A stretch of DNA of 64,000 bases from Klebsiella michiganensis (GTDB taxonomy: Bacteria > Pseudomonadota > Gammaproteobacteria > Enterobacterales > Enterobacteriaceae). Positions 56,630-64,000 of the stretch are shown in pieces. The position numbers were made by a program, and so were the translations under genes. The notes under the pieces are model-generated. The model was not told where the DNA came from and did no database searches. It worked only from the letters and a program-made list of their open reading frames with translations. Position 1 is the stretch's first letter. The number at the start of each line of letters is the position of its first letter. Where the stretch lies: positions 992,001 to 1,056,000 of the forward strand of contig NZ_PRDB01000001.1 in assembly GCF_002925905.1 (NCBI RefSeq), given 5' to 3'.

Positions 56630-58567
56630 GTGGAAAAAGCCAAAACTGTGACGTGGCGTCTTCTGGCCGCCGGCGTAAGTCTGCTGACGTTAAGCCAACT
56701 GGCGCATGCGGATTCACTGGATGAACAGCGCAGCCGCTATGCTCAAATTAAACAGGCGTGGGACAGTCGACAAATGGACGTCGTCAATCAGCTGATGCCC
56801 ACCCTGACGACCTATCCGCTCTATCCTTATCTCCAGTACCGGCAGATTACCGACGATCTGATGAACCAGCCGGCGCTGGTGGTGACCAACTTTATCGCCG
56901 CCAACCCGACGCTGCCCCCCGCGCGCTCGCTGAAATCACGGTTCGTCAATGAACTGGCGCGCCGTAGCGACTGGCGCGGCCTGCTGGCCTTCAGTCCGGA
57001 TAAGCCGACCGGCACCGAGGCGCAGTGCAATTACTACTATGCGAAGTGGAACGTCGGCCAGGCTCAGGAGGCCTGGGACGGCGCCAAAGCGCTGTGGCTG
57101 AGCGGCAAAAGTCAGCCAAACGCCTGTGATCAGCTGTTTGGCGCCTGGCGCGCCTCCGGCCAGCAGGATCCGCTGGCCTACCTTGAACGCATTCGCCTGG
57201 CGATGAAAGCGGGCAATACCAGCCTGGTGCGGGTCCTGGCCCAGCAGATGCCTGCCGATTATCAAACGATTTCGACGGCGGTCATCGCGCTGGCTAACGA
57301 TCCCAATAGCGTGATGACGTTCGCCCGGACAACCGGCGCGACGGATTTTACCCGCCAGATGGCGGCGGTCGCGTTTGCCAGCGTTGCGCGGCAGGATGTG
57401 GAAAATGCGCGCCTGATGATCCCCTCATTAGCGCAGGCGCAGCAGCTCAATGAAGATCAGATTCAGGAGCTGCGGGACATCGTCGCCTGGCGCCTGATGG
57501 GCAGCGACGTGACCGAAGAGCAGGCCATCTGGCGCGACGATGTCATCATGCGTTCGCAATCCACCTCGCTGGTGGAGCGCCGGGTTCGTATGGCGCTGGG
57601 CCTTGGGGACCGCCGGGGCCTGAACACCTGGCTGGCGCGCTTGCCGATGGAAGCGAAAGAGAAGGACGAATGGCGCTACTGGCAGGCCGATCTGCTGCTG
57701 GAGCGCGGGCGCGATGACGAAGCGAAAGATATTCTCCGCTCGCTGATGCAGCAGCGCGGCTTCTATCCGATGGTCGCCGCGCAGCGCCTTGGCGAGGAGT
57801 ACAGGTTCCGCATCGATAAAGCGCCAGCGAACCTCGATCCGGCGCTGACCTCGGGGCCGGAAATGGCGCGGGTGCGCGAACTGATGTACTGGAATATGGA
57901 TAACACCGCCCGCAGCGAGTGGGCCAATCTGGTCACCAGCAAGACCAAAGACCAGCAGGCGCAGCTGGCTCGTTACGCGTTTAATCAGAACTGGTGGGAT
58001 CTCAGCGTCCAGGCCACCATCGCCGGTAAATTGTGGGATCAGCTGGAAGAGCGTTTCCCGCTGGCCTATAACGACCTCTTTACCCGCTATATCAGCGGTA
58101 AAGATATTCCGCAAAGCTACGCGATGGCCATTGCGCGTCAGGAGAGCGCCTGGAACCCGAAAGCCGGTTCACCGGTTGGCGCCCGCGGTCTGATGCAGAT
58201 TATGCCGGGGACGGCAACGCATACGGTGAGCATGTTCAGTATTCCCGGCTATAGCGGTCCATCGCAGCTGCTCGATCCGGAAATGAACATCAACATTGGT
58301 ACCAGCTATCTGCAATATGTTTACCAGCAGTTTGGCAATAACCGTATCTTCGCCTCCGCGGCCTATAACGCCGGTCCCGGGCGGGTGCGCACGTGGCGGG
58401 GCAACAGCGGCGGCCGCATTGACGCGGTGGCGTTTATTGAGAGCATTCCTTTCTCTGAAACGCGCGGCTACGTGAAAAACGTTTTGTCCTATGACGCCTA
58501 CTATCGCTATTTTATGGGCCAGAAAGAGACGCTGCTGAGCGATACGGAGTGGAAGCTGCGCTATTAA
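56630..58567 (+). CDS. slt: Soluble lytic murein transglycosylase Slt70
   Basis: A 645-residue precursor, the E. coli length. Signal peptide (about 1-27, ending AHA-D), a long alpha-helical U-domain, the linker L-domain and a C-terminal lysozyme-like SLT domain with catalytic Glu at residue 505 of the precursor (AIARQESAWNP), then GLMQIMPGTATHT and SAAYNAGPGRVRTW. It cleaves murein in the periplasm to 1,6-anhydromuropeptides. The start is GTG with GAAGAG upstream. Confidence 0.97.
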   Translation: MEKAKTVTWRLLAAGVSLLTLSQLAHADSLDEQRSRYAQIKQAWDSRQMDVVNQLMPTLTTYPLYPYLQYRQITDDLMNQPALVVTNFIAANPTLPPARSLKSRFVNELARRSDWRGLLAFSPDKPTGTEAQCNYYYAKWNVGQAQEAWDGAKALWLSGKSQPNACDQLFGAWRASGQQDPLAYLERIRLAMKAGNTSLVRVLAQQMPADYQTISTAVIALANDPNSVMTFARTTGATDFTRQMAAVAFASVARQDVENARLMIPSLAQAQQLNEDQIQELRDIVAWRLMGSDVTEEQAIWRDDVIMRSQSTSLVERRVRMALGLGDRRGLNTWLARLPMEAKEKDEWRYWQADLLLERGRDDEAKDILRSLMQQRGFYPMVAAQRLGEEYRFRIDKAPANLDPALTSGPEMARVRELMYWNMDNTARSEWANLVTSKTKDQQAQLARYAFNQNWWDLSVQATIAGKLWDQLEERFPLAYNDLFTRYISGKDIPQSYAMAIARQESAWNPKAGSPVGARGLMQIMPGTATHTVSMFSIPGYSGPSQLLDPEMNINIGTSYLQYVYQQFGNNRIFASAAYNAGPGRVRTWRGNSGGRIDAVAFIESIPFSETRGYVKNVLSYDAYYRYFMGQKETLLSDTEWKLRY

Positions 58568-58578
58568 TATCGCCGTCG

Positions 58579-58611
58579 TCGGGCAACATCGTATTTCGCG
58601 ATGTTGCCCGA
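58579..58611 (+). terminator. Strong hairpin after slt
   Basis: TCGGGCAACATCG-7 bases-CGATGTTGCCCGA is a perfect 13-bp stem 11 bases after the slt stop. No T run follows; it also lies just upstream of the trpR promoter. Confidence 0.6.
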
Positions 58612-58646
58612 AATCCGTAGAGTCCGGACAGAAGTATGTTATGCTT

Positions 58647-58666
58647 TGTACTCGTTAGTGAGTACA
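58647..58666. promoter_or_regulatory. TrpR operator of trpR (autoregulation)
   Basis: TGTACTCGTTAGTGAGTACA is a palindrome very close to the E. coli trpR operator (GTACTCTTTAGCGAGTAC). It lies 18 bases before the trpR start, overlapping the transcription start region. Confidence 0.88.
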
Positions 58667-58684
58667 TTCGACAGGTGGCGTAAC

Positions 58685-59017
58685 ATGACCCAACAATCCC
58701 CCTATTCAGCGGCGGTGGCCGAACAGCGTCATCAGGAGTGGCTGCGATTTGTTGCCCTCCTGCAGCAGGCGTACGCCGACGATCTCCATCTGCCGCTTTT
58801 ACAGCTCATGCTGACGCCCGACGAGCGCGAGGCGCTGGGCACGCGGGTGCGTATTATTGAAGAGCTGCTGCGCGGCGAGATGAGCCAGCGCGAGCTGAAA
58901 AACGAGCTCGGCGCCGGGATCGCCACCATTACCCGCGGTTCGAACAGCCTGAAGTCAGCCCCGCCGGAGCTGCGTCTGTGGCTGGAGCAGGCGTTGATTA
59001 ACGTTAACGATAAATAG
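58685..59017 (+). CDS. trpR: Trp operon repressor
   Basis: A 110-residue protein (E. coli 108). The helix-turn-helix [25 protein letters not shown] (about 66-90) and [20 protein letters not shown] are practically the E. coli sequence; the C-terminal tail is two residues longer and diverged. It represses trp genes, aroH, mtr and itself when bound to tryptophan. The frame is open from 58601 through the operator, but ATG 58685 gives the TrpR N terminus. Convergent with yjjX, overlapping it by 14 bases. Confidence 0.96.
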   Translation: MTQQSPYSAAVAEQRHQEWLRFVALLQQAYADDLHLPLLQLMLTPDEREALGTRVRIIEELLRGEMSQRELKNELGAGIATITRGSNSLKSAPPELRLWLEQALINVNDK

Positions 59018-59519
59018 CGTTATGAAACGGGCTTAGCGCCAGCACGACGGCCTGATGATAAACGCTGCTGCGCGTCAGTTTTCCGGCCGTAAATACGCCG
59101 ATAGCGCCCTCTTTACGGCCAATTTCATCGATGCCGGTATACTGAGACATCACCGGCCCTAGCGCTTCTCCTGCCTGGACTTTTTCAAGAATGACCTGCG
59201 GCAGCGGCAGGGTCGCCGAGCGCGCTTCGCCGCGCAGGCTGCCGTCCTCGATCGTCACCCAGCTAAAGGTGCTGCCCTCATCGATGCCGGCTTCAATAGC
59301 GACCCAGAAGTCAGCATTGGGCTGCGCGCGACGCGCGTTAGCCACGCGGTTTCGTGCGCCAGCGCGCGTTTCGTCGCTGCCGAAAGGCTGTTCCGGCACG
59401 CCGCTCTCGACGGAGACGGACTCAATGTGGCAGGATCCTTCGCCGAAGATCTCGTTAAAAGCCTGCAGAATTGCCTGAATTTTGGCGGGATTAGTGGTAG
59501 CTGAGACAACATGGTGCAT
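59004..59519 (-). CDS. yjjX: Inosine/xanthosine triphosphatase YjjX
   Basis: A 171-residue protein of the NTPase/Maf-like NTPPase superfamily similar to E. coli YjjX (170). Conserved: [44 protein letters not shown] and [24 protein letters not shown]. It hydrolyses ITP and XTP to keep them out of nucleic acids. The frame runs two codons further to a TTG (59525), but ATG 59519 gives the usual start. The C terminus is five residues shorter than in E. coli. Confidence 0.94.
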   Translation of the reverse strand: MHHVVSATTNPAKIQAILQAFNEIFGEGSCHIESVSVESGVPEQPFGSDETRAGARNRVANARRAQPNADFWVAIEAGIDEGSTFSWVTIEDGSLRGEARSATLPLPQVILEKVQAGEALGPVMSQYTGIDEIGRKEGAIGVFTAGKLTRSSVYHQAVVLALSPFHNAIYR

Positions 59520-59633
59520 AATCAAAACAACTCAGAAATACTAAACATCATCGCAGTATACTCCAAATCATTCTTGTTGCAGGCGGCTATGCTTGTAGCT
59601 TAATGGTTAAGAGCTCATAACGGATAATAAAGC

Positions 59634-60281
59634 ATGTTACAGGTATACCTTGTTCGCCACGGTGAAACGCAGTGGAACGCCGAGCGACGTATTCAGGGCC
59701 AGTCCGACAGTCCGCTTACCGCCCACGGTGAGCGTCAGGCCTGGCAGGTAGGCGAGCGCGCCAGAACGCTGGGGATTACGCATATTATCGCCAGCGATTT
59801 AGGCCGGACGCGGCGTACCGCAGAAATCATCGCTGAAGCCTGCGGATGCAGCGTCATGACCGATTCACGCTTGCGTGAGCTGGATATGGGCGTGCTGGAA
59901 AAGCGCCATATCGACTCGCTGAGCGAAGAAGAAGAGGGCTGGCGTCGACAGCTGGTTAACGGTACGCCCGACGGGCGCATCCCGCAGGGAGAGTCAATGC
60001 AGGAGCTGAGCGACCGTATGCACGCGGCGCTGACCTCTTGTCTGGAGCTGCCCGCAGGTAGCCGGCCGCTGCTGGTGAGCCACGGCATGGCGCTGGGGTG
60101 TCTGGTGAGTACGATTCTTGGCTTGCCCGCCTATGCGGAGCGTCGCCTGCGTCTGCGCAACTGCTCTATCTCTCGCGTTGACTATCAGCAAAGCCCCTGG
60201 CTGGCGTCGGGATGGGTCGTGGAAACCGCGGGGGATGTCTCGCATCTTGATGCCCCCGCGATGGATGAGCTACAGCGTTAA
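59634..60281 (+). CDS. gpmB: Phosphatase GpmB (histidine phosphatase family)
   Basis: A 215-residue protein, the E. coli length. The phosphohistidine motif VRHGETQWN has the catalytic H9; SDLGRTRRTAEI and LLVSHGMALGCL with the second histidine complete the active site. It was annotated as a phosphoglycerate mutase but is better viewed as a broad-specificity phosphatase of the dPGM superfamily. The ribosome binding site is weak (GGATAATAAAGC). It overlaps the convergent rob gene by four bases. Confidence 0.94.
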   Translation: MLQVYLVRHGETQWNAERRIQGQSDSPLTAHGERQAWQVGERARTLGITHIIASDLGRTRRTAEIIAEACGCSVMTDSRLRELDMGVLEKRHIDSLSEEEEGWRRQLVNGTPDGRIPQGESMQELSDRMHAALTSCLELPAGSRPLLVSHGMALGCLVSTILGLPAYAERRLRLRNCSISRVDYQQSPWLASGWVVETAGDVSHLDAPAMDELQR

Positions 60282-61147
60282 CGACGAATCGGAATCAGGT
60301 ATTCGCAGCGCAGCTGAATAGGCGGTTCCTGATTCCGGTTTTCATCTTCCGGGAAGAAGCGTTCGATATCCAGGCCCTTACGACGAGTGAGATTGAGCAT
60401 CGGCATGCAGGTGCCGTAAACCGTCAGAATAAATTCCTGTAGCCCGGTGCCCAATCCTTCGTAGGTAAACATCACGTATTCGCCGCCTTCCAGCGTCACC
60501 GGGTGGGCGTTGTGCAGATGGCCGTTAGCCAGCTCCGGCGTCAGCGCGGTGGTGTAAAACACCTCCTGCTCATCGTCTTTATCGAGGCTCGGACGCGGCT
60601 CATGCAGGCCGTACAGCGTCGGAGGAATCGACGGCGTATTGGCGAGGAATTCACGCCAGAACTGCACGCGCATCTGATTACGGAAATCGGAGATCTCTTC
60701 CAGCTTGCAGGTATAGCTCTGGGTCACGCCGACCAGCTGAGTGGTGTTCAGCGTGACGAATTCGTACTGCGGCATGGTGAACTCGCCCAGACGCAGCGGA
60801 GGACGCATACCGTAAGAGCTCCAGTCGGGGGAGCGTCGGTAAAGGGCTGGCGTCAACGAGAACTGTTTTTTAAATGCGCGAGTAAAAGTCTGCTGCGAGT
60901 CAAAGCGATACTGCAGCGCAATATCGAGAATCGGACGCGCGGTCAGGCGTAGGGCAACCGCTGACTTAGATAAGCGACGGGCGCGAATATAGGCACCAAT
61001 GGCATGGCCGGTCACGTCCTTGAACATTCTTTGCAGATGCCACTTGGAATAGCCCGCCTTCGCTGCCACATTGTCCAGTGAGAGTGGCTGATCCAGGTGA
61101 CCTTCCAGCCAGCTAAGGAGATCGCGAATAATCCCTGCTTGATCCAT
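60278..61147 (-). CDS. rob: Right origin-binding protein Rob (AraC family)
   Basis: A 289-residue regulator, the E. coli length. The N-terminal AraC domain (about 1-105) has two helix-turn-helix units: LDNVAAKAGYSKWHLQRMFK and ILDIALQYRFDSQQTFTRAFKKQF. The C-terminal GyrI-like effector domain (about 120-289) binds bile salts or fatty acids. It activates the mar/sox/rob regulon (acrAB, micF and others). It is divergent from creA across 209 AT-rich bases (61148-61356), in which no further gene is seen. Confidence 0.96.
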   Translation of the reverse strand: MDQAGIIRDLLSWLEGHLDQPLSLDNVAAKAGYSKWHLQRMFKDVTGHAIGAYIRARRLSKSAVALRLTARPILDIALQYRFDSQQTFTRAFKKQFSLTPALYRRSPDWSSYGMRPPLRLGEFTMPQYEFVTLNTTQLVGVTQSYTCKLEEISDFRNQMRVQFWREFLANTPSIPPTLYGLHEPRPSLDKDDEQEVFYTTALTPELANGHLHNAHPVTLEGGEYVMFTYEGLGTGLQEFILTVYGTCMPMLNLTRRKGLDIERFFPEDENRNQEPPIQLRCEYLIPIRR

Positions 61148-61356
61148 AAAATATCCCCATCCTTAAACTCAGGTGCCTGATACTAAAGGTAGCGGATAAT
61201 AGCATTTTTTGATGTTTTAGCATTCAGTGTTTTTTTTGCTTTTAAATGCGATTCTTCCAGAAGTATCGGTGGTAATTTTGTAAAGCTGTGATCTATAAAA
61301 CTTTTCTTCTTAATGTGTGATAATCACTCAGCTAAATTTTTAAGAATGGTAACAAT

Positions 61357-61830
61357 ATGAAATACAAGAAGTTAGTGGCAGGTATGCTTTTACTGGCGGG
61401 GTCTCAGATGGCGCAGGCGGAGCAAATTGGCTCTGTGGATACCGTGTTTAAGTTCCTTGGGCCGGATCATAAAATTGTCGTAGAGGCCTTTGACGACCCG
61501 GATGTACAAAACGTGACGTGCTACATCAGCCGGGCGAAAACCGGGGGAATTAAAGGCGGGTTAGGGCTGGCGGAAGATACCTCTGATGCTGCGATCTCCT
61601 GTCAGCAGGTGGGGCCGATTGAGCTGACGGATAAAATCAAAAACGGTAAAACGCAGGGCGATGTCGTGTTCCAGAAACGCACCTCGCTGGTATTTAAAAA
61701 GCTGCAGGTGGTGCGCTTTTACGATGCCAAACGCAATGCGCTGGTCTATCTGACCTATTCGGATAAAATCGTCGATGGCTCGCCGAAGAACGCGATTAGC
61801 GCGGTGCCGATTATGCCATGGAATAAATAA
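61357..61830 (+). CDS. creA: CreA periplasmic protein
   Basis: A 157-residue protein, the E. coli length, with a signal peptide (cleavage likely after AQA, residue 21). The mature part [28 protein letters not shown] and [29 protein letters not shown] is very similar to E. coli CreA (DUF1413/CreA family). Two cysteines could form a disulfide. Function unknown. First gene of creABC(D), 12 bases before creB. Confidence 0.93.
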   Translation: MKYKKLVAGMLLLAGSQMAQAEQIGSVDTVFKFLGPDHKIVVEAFDDPDVQNVTCYISRAKTGGIKGGLGLAEDTSDAAISCQQVGPIELTDKIKNGKTQGDVVFQKRTSLVFKKLQVVRFYDAKRNALVYLTYSDKIVDGSPKNAISAVPIMPWNK

Positions 61831-61842
61831 CAGGGAACGCCG

Positions 61843-62532
61843 ATGCAACAACCGCGGATCTGGTTGGTGGAAGATGAGATGAGCATCGCCGATACGCTCG
61901 TCTACCAGCTGCAGCAGGAAGGATTTATCGTTACGGCGTTCGAGCGCGGGCTGCCGGCGCTCGATGCGGCACATCACCACCAACCCGACCTGGCGATTCT
62001 CGACGTCGGGCTGCCGGATATCAGCGGGTTTGAGCTCTGTCGGCGGCTGCTTGCTCGCTACCCGGCGCTGCCGGTGCTGTTCCTGACGGCCCGCAGCGAA
62101 GAGGTGGATAAGCTGCTTGGCCTGGAAATCGGCGCTGATGACTATATTGCCAAGCCATTTTCCCCTCGTGAAGTTTGCGCCAGAGTTCGCACCGTTCTGC
62201 GGCGGCTGCAGAAGTTCGCCGCCCCTCCACCGCTCTTGCGCGTGGGGGAGTTCACATTGAACGACGCCGCGGCTCGGGTCACCTGGTGCGGTCAGAGCCT
62301 GAATCTGACCCGCTATGAGTTTTTATTATTAAAAACGCTACTGCACTCTCCGGGGCGCATTTTTTCCCGCCAGCAGCTAATGGAGCAGGTATGGGGCGAT
62401 GCGAACGAGAGCTTCGATCGTACCGTGGATACTCATATCAAAACGCTGCGCGCTAAGCTGCGAGAAGTGAACCCTGACATCTCCCCCATCAATACGCACC
62501 GCGGCATGGGATACAGCCTTGGAGGCTTCTGA
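61843..62532 (+). CDS. creB: Response regulator CreB
   Basis: A 229-residue OmpR-type response regulator. Receiver domain (1-120) with acidic pair E10/D11, phosphoacceptor D54 (LDVGLPD) and the conserved lysine in DYIAKPFSP; winged-helix C-terminal domain (about 130-229) ending in TVDTHIKTLRAKL and HRGMGYSL. It binds cre tags (TTCAC-N6-TTCAC) and regulates creD and other genes in response to carbon metabolism. It overlaps creC by one base (TGATG). Confidence 0.96.
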   Translation: MQQPRIWLVEDEMSIADTLVYQLQQEGFIVTAFERGLPALDAAHHHQPDLAILDVGLPDISGFELCRRLLARYPALPVLFLTARSEEVDKLLGLEIGADDYIAKPFSPREVCARVRTVLRRLQKFAAPPPLLRVGEFTLNDAAARVTWCGQSLNLTRYEFLLLKTLLHSPGRIFSRQQLMEQVWGDANESFDRTVDTHIKTLRAKLREVNPDISPINTHRGMGYSLGGF

Positions 62533-63956
62533 TGCGCATCGGTATGCGGCTGCTGATGGGCTACTTTTTGATTGTGGCGATCGCGGCCTGGTTTGTGCTT
62601 TCCATCTTCGTTCAGGAGATTAAACCCGGGGTCCGGCGGGCAACCGAAGGGACGCTGATTGATACGGCTACCCTGCTTGCCGAGCTGGCCCGCGAGGATT
62701 TACTTTCCCCCGATCCCCAGCACGGGCGCCTGGCCCAGGCTTTTCAAACGCTGCATCGCCAGCCGATCAACGCCAACATTGCCGGCATTAATAAAGTTCG
62801 CAATGAATATCACGTCTATATGACCGATGCGCAGGGCAAGGTGGTGTTTGATTCTGCGGGCAGTGCGCTGGGGCAAGACTACTCGCGCTGGAACGATGTC
62901 TGGCTCACTTTACGCGGGCAATACGGCGCGCGCAGCACGCGCAGCGATCCGAACGATGATAACAGCTCGGTGATGTATATTGCCGCGCCGGTGACTGACA
63001 GCGGCCGAATCATTGGCCTGCTAAGCGTCGGGAAACCCAATCTGGCCATGGCGCCGGTCATTAAACGCAGCGAGCGGCGTATTCTGTGGGCCGGCGGGGC
63101 GCTACTGGGGATCGCGCTCCTGATAGGCGCTGCGATGGTATGGTGGATTAACTTTTCCATCGGCAAGCTGGTTCGCTACGCGGACTCCGTGACCGCCGAT
63201 CGTCCGGTTCCGCTGCCGAATCTGGGCGGCAGTGAACTGCGTAAGCTGGCGCAGGCGCTGGAGAGTATGCGCCTTAAGCTTGAAGGTAAAAACGCCATTG
63301 AAAACTATATTTATGCGCTGACCCATGAGCTGAAGAGCCCGCTGGCGGCGATTCGCGGCGCGGCAGAAATTCTCCGTGAGGCTCCTCCACCTGAGGTCGC
63401 CGCCCGTTTTACGCGTAATATTCTGGCGCAGAACGCGCGAATGCAGTCGCTGGTGGAGAATTTGCTCCAGCAGGCCCGGCTGGAGAACCGGCTGGAGATC
63501 GCCCGACGTCCCGTCCCCGTCGCTGAGCTATTTGATCGCCTGGCCGAGGAGCGCGAGATCGCGCTGGCGGCGAAAAAAGTGACGCTGCGCTGGCAGGATA
63601 CGCCTCTGATGGTTGAAGGCGATCGGGAGCTTCTGGTGCAGGCGTTGGGTAATCTCCTTGATAATGCTATCGATTTCACGCCTTCCGCAGGGGAGATCCT
63701 GCTTGGGGCGGAAGAGCGTGATGGCGGCGTGCTGTTAACCGTATGCGATACGGGATGCGGCATTCCCGACTACGCCCTGGAGCGTATTTTTGAACGTTTC
63801 TATTCCCTGCCTCGTGAAAATGGGCAAAAAAGCAGTGGCCTGGGACTGGCGTTTGTTCGTGAAGTCGCGCGCCTGCATCAGGGGGATATCCAGCTGGTTA
63901 ATCGCCCTGAAGGCGGCGCGTGCGCTTTGCTGGCACTTCACGCTCACTTCACATAG
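62532..63956 (+). CDS. creC: Sensor histidine kinase CreC
   Basis: A 474-residue kinase, the E. coli length. Two membrane helices (about 8-28 and 183-205) flank a periplasmic domain, then HAMP-like and HisKA regions with the phosphorylated H265 (THELKSPLAAIRG), and a HATPase domain with LGNLLDNAIDFTP (N box), CDTGCGIPDY (G1) and SSGLGLAFVREV (G2). It phosphorylates CreB. Start ATG overlaps the creB stop. The gene end contains the cre tag for the following gene, presumably creD beyond the window. Confidence 0.96.
   Translation: MRIGMRLLMGYFLIVAIAAWFVLSIFVQEIKPGVRRATEGTLIDTATLLAELAREDLLSPDPQHGRLAQAFQTLHRQPINANIAGINKVRNEYHVYMTDAQGKVVFDSAGSALGQDYSRWNDVWLTLRGQYGARSTRSDPNDDNSSVMYIAAPVTDSGRIIGLLSVGKPNLAMAPVIKRSERRILWAGGALLGIALLIGAAMVWWINFSIGKLVRYADSVTADRPVPLPNLGGSELRKLAQALESMRLKLEGKNAIENYIYALTHELKSPLAAIRGAAEILREAPPPEVAARFTRNILAQNARMQSLVENLLQQARLENRLEIARRPVPVAELFDRLAEEREIALAAKKVTLRWQDTPLMVEGDRELLVQALGNLLDNAIDFTPSAGEILLGAEERDGGVLLTVCDTGCGIPDYALERIFERFYSLPRENGQKSSGLGLAFVREVARLHQGDIQLVNRPEGGACALLALHAHFT
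63937..63952 (+). promoter_or_regulatory. Cre tag (CreB binding site)
   Basis: TTCAC-GCTCAC-TTCAC matches the TTCAC-N6-TTCAC consensus exactly and is embedded in the last codons of creC, upstream of the expected creD. The remaining bases 63957-64000 hold no gene start. Confidence 0.85.
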
Positions 63957-64000
63957 CTTCAAACTCTCCCCACACGGCCCCTTTAAGGTGAGCGCATCAC

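Overview
The window is chromosomal DNA from a member of the Enterobacteriaceae. The right half reproduces the Escherichia coli order around minutes 98-100: opgB-yjjA-dnaC-dnaT-yjjB-yjjP, yjjQ-bglJ, fhuF, yjjZ, three tRNA-Leu genes, rsmC/holD-rimI-yjjG-prfC-osmY-ytjA-yjjU-yjjV, deoCABD, lplA-ytjB/serB-radA-nadR, ettA/slt-trpR/yjjX-gpmB/rob and creABC. Most of these proteins have the E. coli length once starts are corrected. The catabolic insertions (N-acyl amino-sugar-acid-type operon, gfr operon, pobA, orphan PTS IIC) and the GC-rich coding sequence suggest Klebsiella, Raoultella or a close relative, but the genus cannot be fixed from the sequence alone.

Left part (1-20.6 kb), accessory carbon catabolism. 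(1) 2-5179: the 3' end of an N-acyl-D-amino-acid deacylase gene, a RidA-family gene, a sodium:solute symporter, DgoK kinase and DgoA aldolase, closed by a convergent RpiR-family regulator with a perfect palindrome in front of its gene. Together these look like a route from an N-acylated 2-amino-2-deoxy sugar acid to pyruvate and glyceraldehyde 3-phosphate. (2) 5250-6652: two divergent GNAT acetyltransferases. (3) 6656-11730: the L-galactonate locus lgoT-lgoR/lgoD, extended by a second uxaB, so that L-galactonate to D-altronate is encoded in one place. (4) 11836-11982: a short intergenic element with terminal inverted repeats. (5) 12015-19516: a LevR-type sigma-54 activator and a mannose-family PTS operon with two SIS-domain deglycases, matching the gfr glucoselysine/fructoselysine system, with a textbook -24/-12 promoter. 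(6) An Rpn-type nuclease gene with an in-frame 12-bp tandem repeat.

Middle (20.6-35.4 kb). Core genes opgB, yjjA, dnaCT and yjjBP are followed by a pobA-pobR insertion, the yjjQ-bglJ regulators, a YbaK-family protein, an orphan PTS IIC preceded by a 31-bp perfect palindrome and an untracked 47-codon ORF, fhuF, a diguanylate cyclase inserted between fhuF and yjjZ (both flanks carry Fur-like sites), and three leucine tRNAs under one stringent-type promoter.

Right part (35.5-64 kb). Housekeeping genes for rRNA methylation, the replisome psi subunit, ribosomal N-acetylation, translation termination, osmotic stress, nucleoside salvage with its DeoR and CRP sites, lipoate, serine, DNA repair, NAD, peptidoglycan turnover, tryptophan regulation and the CreBC two-component system. 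The clearest lesion is a one-base frameshift in yjjU exactly at its glycine-rich catalytic loop. Two of the three tRNA-Leu genes are also one base short in a G run. Both anomalies could be real or could be base-calling errors in G runs. No prophage, complete insertion sequence or CRISPR array was seen.
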